Positions 29,946-40,221 are shown, counted from the stretch's first letter. The stretch is DNA of 64,000 nucleotides from Anaerorudis cellulosivorans (GCF_025943985.1 NZ_JAPCWE010000011.1:1-64000); one strand, 5' to 3'. Program-made: numbers and translations. Notes: generated by a model not told the origin, from the sequence alone.

Positions 29946-31862
29946 TTAATACCCCGGATTTTGAACCAGATTTTTATTTTTTTGCGTTTCGCTGTAAGGA
30001 ATAGGCAACAAATAATTTCTTGGAGCAACAAATTTACGGACGATATTGGGAGCATTCCCTCCGGGAACTTTGCGGCCATCCAGCACTGTTCTCATACAAA
30101 ACTCATCAAAATTATCGGTCATAATGTTATTCCCTTCAGGAACCACATTAAAATATCGATCAGCCAACAGCCAACGACGCATATCCCAGAAATTCTGATG
30201 TTCCAAATACAATTCGATCATGCGTTCTTGACGAACAATTTGACGAAGTTTTTCTTTGGTAAGCGAAACACCAATACTCCCCCACGCTGACTCAACAGTA
30301 GGAATTCCTGCACGTTCGCGTATCTTATTTAAATATATTTTTGCTTCTTCCAAATCACCTGTTTCAACACATGCTTCTGCATAATTCAAATAAAGTTCGG
30401 CTAACCTTACTACCGGCCATGGATATTTAACATAACCGTTTCCAACGCCGGAATTACAAGCAGGAGAGACTCCCTTTTTGTTCAGAAAACCACCGGGGCT
30501 ATAATTATTGCTCCTCTGATGAATACCGCATGATTGGTTTCTCATAAACTGCGTTAACACTTTCATACCGTTAATGCCTCTCCTATTCTTTGGTGCATAT
30601 GCCCACTGATTAGTACTTTGTTCGTACTTCCCTTGACATTCATAATAACCGCCTTGAAAACTTACCCACGCATAATAGCGAGGTTCTCGATTCAAATTCA
30701 TCACTTGGGTTTGCCCTTCCCCATTTATGTCTCCTGCCGCGAAAGCAGTGGGAGTAAATCTTCCCTCATAATTAAAAGCCGGGTCTTCATCAATCGGCAA
30801 ACCATTTTTTGTATAAAACCGATCAAGCATGGCTAAAGTGGGACATATTCCATTCCAAGATGCATTTGCATAGTATGGTCTTGATTTATTCTGTAACGAA
30901 TAAAAACCCTCATCACGGGCATCAATCCAGACCGATTCTTTACTCGTTTTATCGACTAATGTAAAACGTAAAGCACGTTGAGTAGGATCAGCCGGTTCAG
31001 GCAAAGAGGCATCGGTTGCATCGGTAGGTTGATAAAGTCTGCAACCGATTGCTTCTGCAGCATCAATGGCATCTTTGGCTGCATTTTTTGCACTAAGCCA
31101 TTTAGTAGCATCAAAAGTAGTATTAATAAGAAGCGTTCCATCAGGATTTTTAAAATCGCTAAACATCGTATTCCCATTAAATAAGGGAGAAGCAGCATAC
31201 AATAACATCCGCGATTTGATTGCTTTTGCCGCAACACTTGTAGCCAACCCCATTTGATCATTTTTTCTAGTAGCCGGGAGCCGCGTTGCAGAATCATCGA
31301 ACTTTTCGGCAATCCATTTTACGCATTCATCATAAGGTGAACGTCCAAGAAATTTTTCGGGAGGGGTATTTAATGATGGTTCTTCTTTTACTAAAATGAT
31401 CGGTCCGTAATTCTTAAGTAAAAGAAAATGATAATAAGCAATTAAAAAATCAGCTTGGGCTTTGTAATCCTCAATCAAACTTTTTTCCAGTCCGGGAGTT
31501 TTGTCCACATTGTTTATAAGCCGATAACATTGTTTAATTCCACTGAATAATGTATTCCAATAAGAAATCACGGGATCTGTAGCCGTATAATTCCCTTTAG
31601 GGAACTGGGCAAAAACTTCATGTTCAAAAGCTGTCACCACCTCATCCCCTGTAAACCAATCCAAAGAGCCCGCACCTTGTCTGGGATTAGGAATATACGA
31701 ATAACAGGAATATAGAAAACCTTCCGCAGCTTTTTTTGTTGCAAAAGCATCTTCTTCGGTTGCCACTTCATCCGGTACGATATCCAAATAGTCGCAGGAC
31801 CATAAGCCGGTCAGTAATGCAAGTGTTATAAAAATAAATTGAATATATTTTTTCATTGTCAT
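29946..31862 (-). CDS. SusD/RagB outer-membrane glycan-binding lipoprotein
   Basis: The 638-residue protein is a SusD-family surface lipoprotein (signal peptide ending LLTGLWSCDYLD). The SusD fold is seen in the helical region with FLIAYYHFLLLKNYGPIILV and in the late conserved segments WPVVRLAELYLNYAEA, LNKIRERAGIP and RQERMIELYLEHQNFWDMRRW. It caps the SusC channel and delivers oligosaccharide or glycopeptide. Starts at 31862 and 31856 are both ATG; the second gives the more usual MKKYIQF. It follows susC by 16 bases and is followed by a 165-base gap. Confidence 0.95.
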   Translation of the reverse strand: MTMKKYIQFIFITLALLTGLWSCDYLDIVPDEVATEEDAFATKKAAEGFLYSCYSYIPNPRQGAGSLDWFTGDEVVTAFEHEVFAQFPKGNYTATDPVISYWNTLFSGIKQCYRLINNVDKTPGLEKSLIEDYKAQADFLIAYYHFLLLKNYGPIILVKEEPSLNTPPEKFLGRSPYDECVKWIAEKFDDSATRLPATRKNDQMGLATSVAAKAIKSRMLLYAASPLFNGNTMFSDFKNPDGTLLINTTFDATKWLSAKNAAKDAIDAAEAIGCRLYQPTDATDASLPEPADPTQRALRFTLVDKTSKESVWIDARDEGFYSLQNKSRPYYANASWNGICPTLAMLDRFYTKNGLPIDEDPAFNYEGRFTPTAFAAGDINGEGQTQVMNLNREPRYYAWVSFQGGYYECQGKYEQSTNQWAYAPKNRRGINGMKVLTQFMRNQSCGIHQRSNNYSPGGFLNKKGVSPACNSGVGNGYVKYPWPVVRLAELYLNYAEACVETGDLEEAKIYLNKIRERAGIPTVESAWGSIGVSLTKEKLRQIVRQERMIELYLEHQNFWDMRRWLLADRYFNVVPEGNNIMTDNFDEFCMRTVLDGRKVPGGNAPNIVRKFVAPRNYLLPIPYSETQKNKNLVQNPGY

Positions 31863-31878
31863 GTTTTTTATATGATTA

Positions 31879-34800
31879 TTAATTTACAGTCATTTGAAAT
31901 CCGAGATTAAAAACACGCGTTGTGGGATACTTCAAACCACTTCCACCTCCCATTTCAGGGTCCCATAATTTGAAATTTGAAAATGTCAACAAGTTTGTGC
32001 CACTTAAATAGAAACGCATATTTTTATAAGTATACCCGATTTCTGCATTTTTAAGCTTCAGAAAAGATGCATCTCTTAACCAAAAACTAGAAGTAGCCGT
32101 ATTGTTGGCATGATCACTTTGCGTTAAACGCGGATAATCCGCATAAATATTTTGGTAATCAGGACTCCAATGACTATCTGCAATCCACTTCATAACATTT
32201 TTCCGTGTGTTGGTTCCGAAAGGATGCATGCCTGAAAGCATCATAGAAGTACGGGCAGCGCCTTGGAAAAGGAATCCGAAATCAACTTTTTTATACCTGA
32301 TATTTGGGCCAAAACCATATATAATCTCCGGTACAGTAGGATAGCCCATCCGAACACGGTCGCTTGAAGTAATTCGTCCATCGGTATTACCGTCCTTATC
32401 CGGAATATCTTTATATTTTATATCTCCGGGAGCCACATTCCCCGAAATTTGCTGTTCTGCTCTGTTGGCAATTTCATCCCAATCGATAAACAAACCTTCA
32501 GCAATATAGCCCAAGTATGTATTCAAAGGATGCCCAACATTCATCAAGTTAGGATATAGCTGATCGGACGGTTCGTCATATTTTGTGATTTTATTATGGG
32601 CATAACTGAAAGTTCCTTTTAATTGTACGATAAGATCCTTACTGAGCTGTTTCCCATAATCAACCGAAAAATCAAACCCTTGGTTACGCACGGCAGCTGT
32701 ATTGGCATATACTATGGTATTGGCAGTCCCTAAATAAGTAGGAATGGTACCACGTTGCTGAAAAATATTACTGCGGTTTTCTTGAAAGAAATCGGCGACA
32801 ATTTTCCAATCTTTAAACAAATGAAGGTCAAAACCCACATTGAATTTCTTACCTGTTTCCCATGTCAAATCATAATTGGCATATCGGTTATATACAGGTC
32901 CTGACATGGAATAATCCTGATTTATGCCGGTAGTAAAACCTGTCCCCGTCAAATCAATACTGGGTAAATATGCGAAACGTTGTGCACCTATTTCATCATT
33001 ACCCACAAGTCCGTATGATCCACGGATTTTCAAATAGCTAATAACGGGAAGCAAGCTTTCAAAAAACGGCTCCATGCTGATATTGTACCCTAGTGCGAAA
33101 GAGGGGAAAAAACCAAAACGTTTCCCTTTTGCAAAGTTTTCGGAACCGTTATATCCAAAGTTGAATTCGGCAAGATATTTATTGTTATATGCATACGATA
33201 AACGTCCGGCAATACTTTGGGTACGTTTGGGCAACGAGTTGTACAAACGATCGAGCGACGTATCAGCTGCTATATTGTTCAAGTTGAATTGATCTTGATT
33301 ATAAATCAGCAATGTATTCACGTCGTGTTTACCAAATGTACGTGACCAGTTTAAATTTGCCTGAATATAAAACCAACGATCGCCCGTCGTACCACCTGTT
33401 GTATTTAAAATAGGATTTTGCTCACTGCTGATTAATCCTAAAGTATAATCCACGGTATTGTCAGGATAACGTCTATAATTGGTAAGCTGAAACATATTAT
33501 ACGGAGCACTTCGATAAGTTGAAGTAGAAGACCAGTTTTTAAAAGAAACTAAACTACTAAACGATAATCCTTTGGTTATAAAATCCAATCCTTGATCGAA
33601 TTGCAAATTGGCAACAACCGTACTGGTAAATTGATCTTGATAACCACTTACCAGTTGGGCAAAGGGGTTATACGGAGCGATATTTGCTCCGCTAAATCCT
33701 CCCCAACGAATGTAGGCAAATGTAGGATCATCCGGATACATAATGGGGAAATCTACAGGATTGATAGCCATAATACTGTTGTATATACTCCCCACATCGG
33801 TATACGGACCACTTTTATCCATTAAATTAACATTCAATCTTAGAGAAAATTTGGAAGACTCGCTAAGGTATGCATTGATATTATTCTGAAAATTATACCG
33901 CATTACATCAATATTATTATCGAAGGAGAAAAAATCCTTGCTCCTGTTTTGAATAAACCCGGTTTCATGAGTAGCAGAGAAGCTGCTGAAATAATCAGCT
34001 TTTTTCCCTCCACCTCGGATATTAAAATTGAATTTTTGATTAAATGCCTGATCCTTGAATATTTCGTCATACCAATTTACATTAGGATATACATATTCAT
34101 TCAATCTATGCTCGGTTCCATAAATCTTATCGTCCGAATATTTAAGAGCAGTTCCCAAATTGTCTACTGCTTCATTGAACAGCCTCATATAGGTAACGCC
34201 ATCGGCTAATTTTATTTTACTTGTCGGCACCGCCATATTACCTTCAACTCTGAAATTAATAATGGGCTTTCTAAGATCTGAACCCGACTTTGTTCTAATG
34301 ATCATTACTCCGTTAGCTCCACGCGAACCATACATCGCCGTAGCTGTTGCATCTTTCAATATTGAAAACTCCTCAATAATTTCAGGATCAAGAGTATTTA
34401 AATCGCCGGAAGAAATCTCGACTCCGTCAAGAATAATCAAAGGAGAAGTGGCTCCACTGATAGTGGAAATACCCCGAATATAAAAACTGGCTCCATCAGC
34501 ACCGGGCTGACCGGTACGCTGATAGGAAATTACTCCCGCTAAACGACCTGCAAAACTAGTAGAAAGATTGGCAGAAGGCACCCTAAGTTGACCGGGATCG
34601 ACAGTTTGAACAGAACCCACCATTGTAACCTTCTTTTGTCCGGTTCCAAATGCAGTTACTACCACTTCATCCAATGTTTCACTTTCTTCTTCTAATGCAA
34701 CATTGAATGAGGATCGACCGGAAATGGGTATTTCTTTAGTTTTCATACCCACAAAGGAAACTAGTAAAGTTTGTGCATTGGCGGGAATGCGAAGAGAAAA

Positions 34801-35352
34801 CATACCATCAGGATCTGTAATTGTTCCGATAGTAGTACCTTTTACCATGACTGTAGCACCCGGAAGAGGATCACCCGACGAATCCGTTACTTTACCGGTA
34901 ATCTCTTTTTGCTGTTGCTGAAAAAGATTCACTTTCATGTCTTTTTGCAATGCAGCAAGTTGGGCTTCCAAGTTTTTTCTCGGTGCTTTTCCGATCACAA
35001 CCTGTCGATCGCTCACAATGTAGATATTGTCGGTACCTCTGAATACCTCATCCAATATCTCCTGCAATTGTTTTCCCTCTGCACGAATAGAAACGCGCCG
35101 ATTCAGATCGACTTGTCCTTCTTGATACAAGAACAAAAAATCGCTTTGATTTTCAATGGCCTTTATCACTTCCCTTACCGTAGCATCTCTCAGATTTACC
35201 GAAAGTTTTGTACTTTGAGAATAAGTAGCAGCACTAAAGGCCATCGCAGTGCTTACCACCATAAAAAACAAGCTTAACCGCATAATTCGCATTGTTTGTC
35301 GGAAATATGACAAAATATTCCCAACTTGTTGTTCATGTTGTTTTTCTTTCAT
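31879..35352 (-). CDS. SusC-type TonB-dependent transporter with STN signalling domain
   Basis: The 1157-residue protein has a signal peptide ending around AATYSQ. An N-terminal STN domain (about 50-120: DATVREVIKAIENQSDFLFL) is followed by a carboxypeptidase-like regulatory domain (about 150-225: ITGKVTDSSGDPLPGATVMV), a TonB plug and a 22-strand barrel ending in an aromatic-poor VFNLGFQMTVN. It imports large glycans or glycopeptides across the outer membrane. The STN domain is the part that contacts FecR-type anti-sigma factors, so substrate occupancy is probably signalled to the sigma/FecR pair immediately upstream. Confidence 0.95.
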   Translation of the reverse strand: MKEKQHEQQVGNILSYFRQTMRIMRLSLFFMVVSTAMAFSAATYSQSTKLSVNLRDATVREVIKAIENQSDFLFLYQEGQVDLNRRVSIRAEGKQLQEILDEVFRGTDNIYIVSDRQVVIGKAPRKNLEAQLAALQKDMKVNLFQQQQKEITGKVTDSSGDPLPGATVMVKGTTIGTITDPDGMFSLRIPANAQTLLVSFVGMKTKEIPISGRSSFNVALEEESETLDEVVVTAFGTGQKKVTMVGSVQTVDPGQLRVPSANLSTSFAGRLAGVISYQRTGQPGADGASFYIRGISTISGATSPLIILDGVEISSGDLNTLDPEIIEEFSILKDATATAMYGSRGANGVMIIRTKSGSDLRKPIINFRVEGNMAVPTSKIKLADGVTYMRLFNEAVDNLGTALKYSDDKIYGTEHRLNEYVYPNVNWYDEIFKDQAFNQKFNFNIRGGGKKADYFSSFSATHETGFIQNRSKDFFSFDNNIDVMRYNFQNNINAYLSESSKFSLRLNVNLMDKSGPYTDVGSIYNSIMAINPVDFPIMYPDDPTFAYIRWGGFSGANIAPYNPFAQLVSGYQDQFTSTVVANLQFDQGLDFITKGLSFSSLVSFKNWSSTSTYRSAPYNMFQLTNYRRYPDNTVDYTLGLISSEQNPILNTTGGTTGDRWFYIQANLNWSRTFGKHDVNTLLIYNQDQFNLNNIAADTSLDRLYNSLPKRTQSIAGRLSYAYNNKYLAEFNFGYNGSENFAKGKRFGFFPSFALGYNISMEPFFESLLPVISYLKIRGSYGLVGNDEIGAQRFAYLPSIDLTGTGFTTGINQDYSMSGPVYNRYANYDLTWETGKKFNVGFDLHLFKDWKIVADFFQENRSNIFQQRGTIPTYLGTANTIVYANTAAVRNQGFDFSVDYGKQLSKDLIVQLKGTFSYAHNKITKYDEPSDQLYPNLMNVGHPLNTYLGYIAEGLFIDWDEIANRAEQQISGNVAPGDIKYKDIPDKDGNTDGRITSSDRVRMGYPTVPEIIYGFGPNIRYKKVDFGFLFQGAARTSMMLSGMHPFGTNTRKNVMKWIADSHWSPDYQNIYADYPRLTQSDHANNTATSSFWLRDASFLKLKNAEIGYTYKNMRFYLSGTNLLTFSNFKLWDPEMGGGSGLKYPTTRVFNLGFQMTVN

Positions 35353-35402
35353 AAATTTGTTTGTCTTTTAGTTGTTTAATAAATAATTAAAATTCATCAA
35401 TA

Positions 35403-35433
35403 AACCGGGGTCAGTTGGTCGCTCATCCCGGTT
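35403..35433. terminator. Hairpin between fecR-like and susC genes
   Basis: AACCGGG (35403-35409) pairs with CCCGGTT (35427-35433) around a 17-base loop, and a T-run follows on the plus strand. On the minus strand it lies in the leader before susC, 54 bases after the FecR gene. It may terminate the sigma/FecR transcript or attenuate read-through into susC. The exact role is uncertain. Confidence 0.45.
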
Positions 35434-35486
35434 TTTTCGTTTTGGGTAATTTCATGTTTTATTTCATAAGCATTTTCGGTAATTTT

Positions 35487-36677
35487 TTATTGGTTAATAA
35501 TATATAGTCCATTTTTGTTTTCTACTGAGAAATTGGCAGAAAAAGCGATATTGTTCAAGACTTTTTCCAAATCGTCATCCAAATTGAGTTTCCCGGTAAA
35601 GCGAGGTTGATTGGAGAGTTTTTCTACTATGATTTTTTTGTCGTAATACCGCTCCAATTTTTTGAAAATCTCTACTATAGGTTCGTTTTCAATAAGAAGG
35701 TAGCCATTAACCCATGAGGAGTACAACTCGACATCCACTTTATCTTTTTGTATTTTATTTTCCTTTCTGTCATAAACAATGCGTTCCCCGGGAGATAGTT
35801 CTACAGAACGACCGAATAAGCGATTTTTGGCAGCCTCGATTTTCCCCTCAACAAGCACAGCCTGTGTGATAGCATCATTGCTATAGGAATTCACATTAAA
35901 ACGCGTACCGGTAACCTTGATTCTCAAATCACTAGTAAATACATAAAAGGGTTTGGAACGATCGGTTGACACTTCAAAAAAAGCTTCACCCGAAAGATAT
36001 ACTTCCCTTGCATTGGCGGTAAAACGCACCGGATACGATAAGGTACTACCGGCATTGAGCCAAATTTTGGTACCATCGGCAAGGATGATTTGCGAACGTT
36101 TACCGTAAGGAATAATAACCTGCGCCATGGCCGGCTCATCCGATTTCACATCTTTCTCTTTCAACAAAACAGTATCATTATTGATGGTCAACTCGCCTGA
36201 GACAGTCTGTTGAATCCGGGTTTCTTTGGTTTCAAATTCGCTAATAGTTCCATCGGGAAGAATAACTTTACCTTTTTCAGTCTGTTCGCCTTGAGCCAAC
36301 TCTATCGAAAACCTTTCCCGATAATGCTGATAATAATATAACACCCCGCCAAGTGTAACAATCAAAACAAAAACTGCGGCAATCTTTATTAACCGTTGTC
36401 CAATTTTACGCGCTTTTTGTCCTGATTTTAAAACATGCCCCTCCTTTGTGTAACCATACTTTAATTTTCGGGAAGGGACCAACGGCTCAACCGCACGAAT
36501 AGAACGAATAATATAAACAGCCTCTTCCACTTCTTCTTTCTTTTCAGGATATCGAAGTAGAAATTCATTCCAAAAACGATCACTTTCCTCGTCGGGATGG
36601 AGCACCCACCGCATAAAATCGTCATCCAATACAAACTCTTCGGTAGTATATGCTATGTATTTTTCGTCATTCATCAT
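35487..36677 (-). CDS. FecR-family anti-sigma factor
   Basis: The 396-residue protein has a cytoplasmic N-terminal sigma-binding region, one membrane helix at about 91-110 (LIKIAAVFVLIVTLGGVLYY), a periplasmic FecR domain (about 185-285, with IILADGTKIWLNAGSTLSYP), and a DUF4974 C-terminal domain (about 325-396). It holds the ECF sigma factor inactive until the STN domain of SusC signals substrate. It lies 62 bases downstream of the sigma gene. Its order sigma-FecR-SusC-SusD is the classic one for transenvelope regulation in Bacteroidota. Confidence 0.95.
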   Translation of the reverse strand: MMNDEKYIAYTTEEFVLDDDFMRWVLHPDEESDRFWNEFLLRYPEKKEEVEEAVYIIRSIRAVEPLVPSRKLKYGYTKEGHVLKSGQKARKIGQRLIKIAAVFVLIVTLGGVLYYYQHYRERFSIELAQGEQTEKGKVILPDGTISEFETKETRIQQTVSGELTINNDTVLLKEKDVKSDEPAMAQVIIPYGKRSQIILADGTKIWLNAGSTLSYPVRFTANAREVYLSGEAFFEVSTDRSKPFYVFTSDLRIKVTGTRFNVNSYSNDAITQAVLVEGKIEAAKNRLFGRSVELSPGERIVYDRKENKIQKDKVDVELYSSWVNGYLLIENEPIVEIFKKLERYYDKKIIVEKLSNQPRFTGKLNLDDDLEKVLNNIAFSANFSVENKNGLYIINQ

Positions 36678-36739
36678 TCATGTCTCTATTATATAAAGGC
36701 TACATGTAACAAAATATCATCAAAAAAAACAAAAATTTT

Positions 36740-37306
36740 TCAACCTTTCTCGTCGATTTGCTTTTTCATGTTCGAAATGGCTTTGGAAATAAGGTTGCGA
36801 CAAGCCTCGATACTGATATCCATGATTTCGGCAATTACGGCATAATCGAGTTCTTTGGTAAAACGGAGGTAAACCGCTTCTTTTTGACGTGGAGTAAGTT
36901 CACTAAGTGCTTTTAGCAGCAACGATGAACGTTGTTTGGATTCTTCTTCAACAATTAGCTCTTGTTCGGCAGACCATACCACTTCAAACGGATATTCGTC
37001 TGTCATCTCACCGGTGAAGTCATACCGGTTTACATTTTCCATTTTTCGCACTAATTTGCGCCGAAAAGATTTGAGGAGATAAAAAAGAATGTTATCTGTA
37101 TCGCCCAACGTTTCACGGTTTTTGATCAATTCGGTAAATAAATCCTGAATGGTATCTTCTATTAAAAAAGTGTCGACGCTGAATTTTAAACCATATCGGT
37201 ATAAGACGGGGAAGTATTCCCTGTAGATAAAAGAAACGGCAGAATTGTCCCCTTTCTTAAAGGAGAACCATAGTTCCATATCGGTTGAGTCGGAAAACTT
37301 CATCAT
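36740..37306 (-). CDS. ECF-type RNA polymerase sigma-70 factor
   Basis: The 188-residue protein has region 2 at about 20-85 (FIYREYFPVLYRYGLKFS, DTIQDLFTELIKN) and region 4 at about 125-180 (LSELTPRQKEAVYLRFTKEL then VIAEIMDISIEACRNLISKA). It should direct transcription of the downstream susCD locus when released by FecR. It is the first gene of the locus, behind a 180-base leader with a possible -7 element at 37484-37491. Confidence 0.95.
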   Translation of the reverse strand: MMKFSDSTDMELWFSFKKGDNSAVSFIYREYFPVLYRYGLKFSVDTFLIEDTIQDLFTELIKNRETLGDTDNILFYLLKSFRRKLVRKMENVNRYDFTGEMTDEYPFEVVWSAEQELIVEEESKQRSSLLLKALSELTPRQKEAVYLRFTKELDYAVIAEIMDISIEACRNLISKAISNMKKQIDEKG

Positions 37307-38027
37307 CTCGATTTGCTATCTGTGCATACAATTTTATTCAAAAAACAACATAAACAATTCGTAAAAACATATTTTACTTGACAAGTCGTATAAAAAACAT
37401 GTAAAAGAAAACATATTTGAATCTTGTTATTAAAATTATATATCAACGAATTACACTTATTTCTCCTTTTTTATTATACTTTACAAAGGTAAACAATTTT
37501 TTATTTGGTATATAAATTTGATCGATTCAATTCAAAAAATACAACTTTTCACAAAAAAGAAAAAAAATGTTATTAACTCAGCTTCTTACCAAGGCCGTAC
37601 CAAGGCCGTACCAAGGCTGCACCATCCTCGCTCCTTCCTTGCATCATCTTTTTCCCTGGATTTTGCATTTTTTAAGAAAAAACCGCAGGTCGTTTTTACT
37701 CCGAAATCACAAAATCCGATGTTTTTGTTCCTGCCTTGAAGCGAACAAAAAGGGGACATGGTATATCCATACTACAGTCACGGGTATCTTTTTTGTTTCC
37801 CCATCTTTCTCGGAGAAAAAGAAACGGATTCAAGTCAATTACCTGTTCTCTACATATATGGTGAATAATGACGGGGATCGAGGAGTTCACTCTTTTTTCC
37901 TTCAAAAGTAGCATAAAAAGGCGAACTAGTTTTCAAGATCCAACTGATTTTAAAACTATCTTTGTGCATTAAAATTTTTTCAGAACAATCAACCTCATAG
38001 GATGTTAATTATCAAAATTACGGGAAA
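37307..38027. other. 721-base intergenic region with divergent promoters
   Basis: No convincing gene is found between the sigma factor gene (minus) and the DUF2905 gene (plus). CAAAGGTA at 37484-37491 reads TACCTTTG on the minus strand, a -7 element for the sigma gene. TATCTTTG at 37957-37964 is a -7 element for the plus-strand gene at 38028. Three 11-bp tandem repeats lie at 37587-37619. A 114-codon plus-strand frame at 37567-37911 has a composition unlike its neighbours and no recognisable domain, so it is not called. Confidence 0.6.
37587..37619. repeat. Three 11-bp tandem repeats
   Basis: TACCAAGGCCG occurs twice exactly (37587-37597, 37598-37608) and once as TACCAAGGCTG (37609-37619). 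The period of 11 is not a multiple of three, so it is unlikely to be coding. It lies in the gap upstream of the sigma factor gene, about 280 bases from its start. Confidence 0.7.
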
Positions 38028-38249
38028 ATGAAAATGGCACGATGGTTTATTTTTATAGGCATTATCCTGGTAGTTATTGGTGTTACGCTGTATCTGACGC
38101 CTTCGGTTTTCAAATGGTTCGGACATTTACCGGGTGACATCCGGATCGAAAAAGAAAATATCCGGATTTACATCCCGATTACTTCAATGATTGTGATAAG
38201 CCTCATTCTTACCCTTATCGTTAACGTAATCCGCTATTTTAAGTCATGA
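38028..38249 (+). CDS. DUF2905 small membrane protein
   Basis: The 73-residue protein has two membrane helices (about 5-24 and 50-70) around the conserved centre FKWFGHLPGDIRIEKENIRI, which marks the DUF2905 family. The family's function is unknown. A -7 element, TATCTTTG, lies at 37957-37964. It stands alone, convergent with the ABC transporter operon, and a hairpin lies between them. Confidence 0.9.
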   Translation: MKMARWFIFIGIILVVIGVTLYLTPSVFKWFGHLPGDIRIEKENIRIYIPITSMIVISLILTLIVNVIRYFKS

Positions 38250-38335
38250 AAATGCGCTTCTAAAAAAGACTGAATCGAAAAACCGGCCGCTAAGAAGTGA
38301 TGAATTGAAATTGTCCACCAATAGGATATAAACAC

Positions 38336-38371
38336 AATGAGGGTGAAATCATATGGTGATACACCCTCATT
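38336..38371. terminator. Hairpin between convergent genes
   Basis: AATGAGGGTG (38336-38345) pairs perfectly with CACCCTCATT (38362-38371), leaving a loop of 16 bases that is itself partly self-complementary (ATCATATGGTGAT). There is no long T-run, but its position between two convergent genes fits a terminator. Confidence 0.5.
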
Positions 38372-38432
38372 CTAGCGGATTGATGCTGACATTACATACG
38401 GAATACCGCTATTCTTCTCGATCGCTTCCAAT

Positions 38433-39467
38433 CTATCGCGGACGAATCTCCCGCCGCATAAATAAGTAATACCCCAAGCCGAACAGCAAAATAGAGCCGG
38501 CTATCAATCCGGTAACTTGCGGCCATACCATCAGCAGGCTTTGTCCGATGGGCAACGGCGTCGGGAGTGCACCTTCAAGCTGCTCCATCGTCAGTGCCCC
38601 CAAACTGCGCACGGAAGGCATGAGCAACGTTATGGTTGCGTCGCTGAACAGCTGACCGGGATTAAACCTCATCAATCCCAAAACAAAATTCTGAAATTGC
38701 ACTGCCTGTCCTTCTGTCAACATCCCTTTGGGAGCTATAGCTCTTGCCAACAAATCGACTATCATGCTGTAAAAGATGCTGAAGAAAAGCCAAATGGCGA
38801 TACCCGAAAGTGCCGACGTTGCTGCCTGACGGAAAACAACGGAAAACAAAATGGATAAATTCAGCCAGAATGCGACATAAATAATGCTGATCAGGATGAA
38901 AAAAATGAGTCTTGACAACTCATCGGCGGTTGGCGGAATTCCAAGAGCAATCAATCCCGAACCCAGTACGAGCAACCCCAATGCAACGAACAAGGTACTG
39001 ATTACGATAAGATCGGCTACAAATTTGGAATTAATGACATAATCACGATAAATGGGCTGACTCAACAGACGACTGAGCGTGCCACGGTTTTGTTCCGAAT
39101 TGATGGCGTCGAAACCAAGGCTTATTCCCAGTAACGGACCAAGAAAGCTGATAAAAACCGTAAAGGGTGGCAGCGTACCATCGGACAGGGTGAAAAGATT
39201 AAGGAAAAAGAAAGCATCTTCTGCACTCCCCGATTGTTTGCCAAATTGCGCCAACGCCGCGTATAAAGAGCCCAAACAAGTGAGCGCAATAAGAGCTGCC
39301 ATAATGATAAATCGCCAGCTGCGTACCTGATCCGAAATCTCTTTGCTCACCATAACCCAAAATGGATGGATTATGTTGGTCTTATGGGTAAATGCCGAAG
39401 GACGCTCCGCTACGGCATCATGAGGCCGGTATTTTTTGAAAAAATGGTTCCATCGCTTATCATTCAT
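38433..39467 (-). CDS. ABC-2 type transporter permease
   Basis: The start at 39467 (MNDKRWNHFFKKYRP) gives 344 residues; the in-frame extension upstream lies inside the ATPase gene and is unlikely. The N-terminal cytoplasmic part contains FWVMVSKEISDQVRSWRF. At least six membrane helices follow, with the conserved loop INSEQNRGTLSRLLSQPIYR of ABC-2 permeases. It overlaps the stop of the ATPase gene by 8 bases (ATGAATGA), so the two are translationally coupled. Its substrate is unknown. Confidence 0.88.
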   Translation of the reverse strand: MNDKRWNHFFKKYRPHDAVAERPSAFTHKTNIIHPFWVMVSKEISDQVRSWRFIIMAALIALTCLGSLYAALAQFGKQSGSAEDAFFFLNLFTLSDGTLPPFTVFISFLGPLLGISLGFDAINSEQNRGTLSRLLSQPIYRDYVINSKFVADLIVISTLFVALGLLVLGSGLIALGIPPTADELSRLIFFILISIIYVAFWLNLSILFSVVFRQAATSALSGIAIWLFFSIFYSMIVDLLARAIAPKGMLTEGQAVQFQNFVLGLMRFNPGQLFSDATITLLMPSVRSLGALTMEQLEGALPTPLPIGQSLLMVWPQVTGLIAGSILLFGLGYYLFMRREIRPR

Positions 39468-40218
39468 GATGTACACCTCCTTCATCGAAAAAAGAGTTAT
39501 AAATGTCCTCCAGATTGTGATCGGCATCACCAAACAATTGCCGTGAAAGATCGGTAATAGTGCCCATTGCACATATTTTGCCTTGTACAAAAATACCCAC
39601 TCTGTCACAAACCTGTTCTACTTGATGCAAGTTGTGGGATGAAAACAATACCGTGAGACCATGCTCGTTACGCAATTCGATAATCAGATCAAGAAATGCT
39701 CTTACGCCTTGCGGATCGATACCCGAAGTCGGCTCATCGAGAATAATCACCTGAGGATTTTTTATCAGTACATCGGCCAAGCCCAATCGCTGACGCATGC
39801 CTTTCGAATATTTGCCGGTTTTCTTCCCATCGACATTTTCCAACCCTACGCGCTTAAGCAGTGCGTTGGCTTTTTGGGTAGCCTCGGCTTCAGAAATGCG
39901 GTTCAACATGGCAGTGTAAACCAAATTTTCCAATCCGGTACGGTCATCATAAAAACCGATATCTTCAGGCAAATAACCTACTCTTCGTTTTACTTCAATG
40001 GGATGACGGGTAGGATCAATTCCACACACCTTTGCTTGACCTTCGTTTGGCTCGGTCAGCCCCAGCATCATCAAAATCGTCGTCGATTTTCCGGCACCGT
40101 TAGGTCCCAAGAGGCCGAATATTTCTCCTTTTTCAACCGTCAAATGAATATGGTCTACAGCCGTAAACGACCGATATTTCTTTGTCAGGTTAACCAATTC
40201 GATGATTGTTTCGGCCAT
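39460..40218 (-). CDS. ABC transporter ATP-binding protein
   Basis: The 252-residue ATPase has Walker A GPNGAGKS near residue 38, the signature segment YSKGMRQRLGLADVLI, Walker B VIILDEPTSG and the switch histidine region VLFSSHNLHQ. It powers the permease encoded immediately downstream. It starts 3 bases after the NEW3-domain gene, so the three genes form one operon. The family resembles gliding/Nos-type or NatA exporters; the cargo cannot be read from sequence. Confidence 0.93.
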   Translation of the reverse strand: MAETIIELVNLTKKYRSFTAVDHIHLTVEKGEIFGLLGPNGAGKSTTILMMLGLTEPNEGQAKVCGIDPTRHPIEVKRRVGYLPEDIGFYDDRTGLENLVYTAMLNRISEAEATQKANALLKRVGLENVDGKKTGKYSKGMRQRLGLADVLIKNPQVIILDEPTSGIDPQGVRAFLDLIIELRNEHGLTVLFSSHNLHQVEQVCDRVGIFVQGKICAMGTITDLSRQLFGDADHNLEDIYNSFFDEGGVHHE

Positions 40219-40221
40219 AAT

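Noticed and set aside
37567-37911. Plus-strand frame of 114 codons in the intergenic region
   Set aside because: It runs through non-triplet 11-bp tandem repeats and has no signal peptide, domain or upstream promoter, so chance is more likely.
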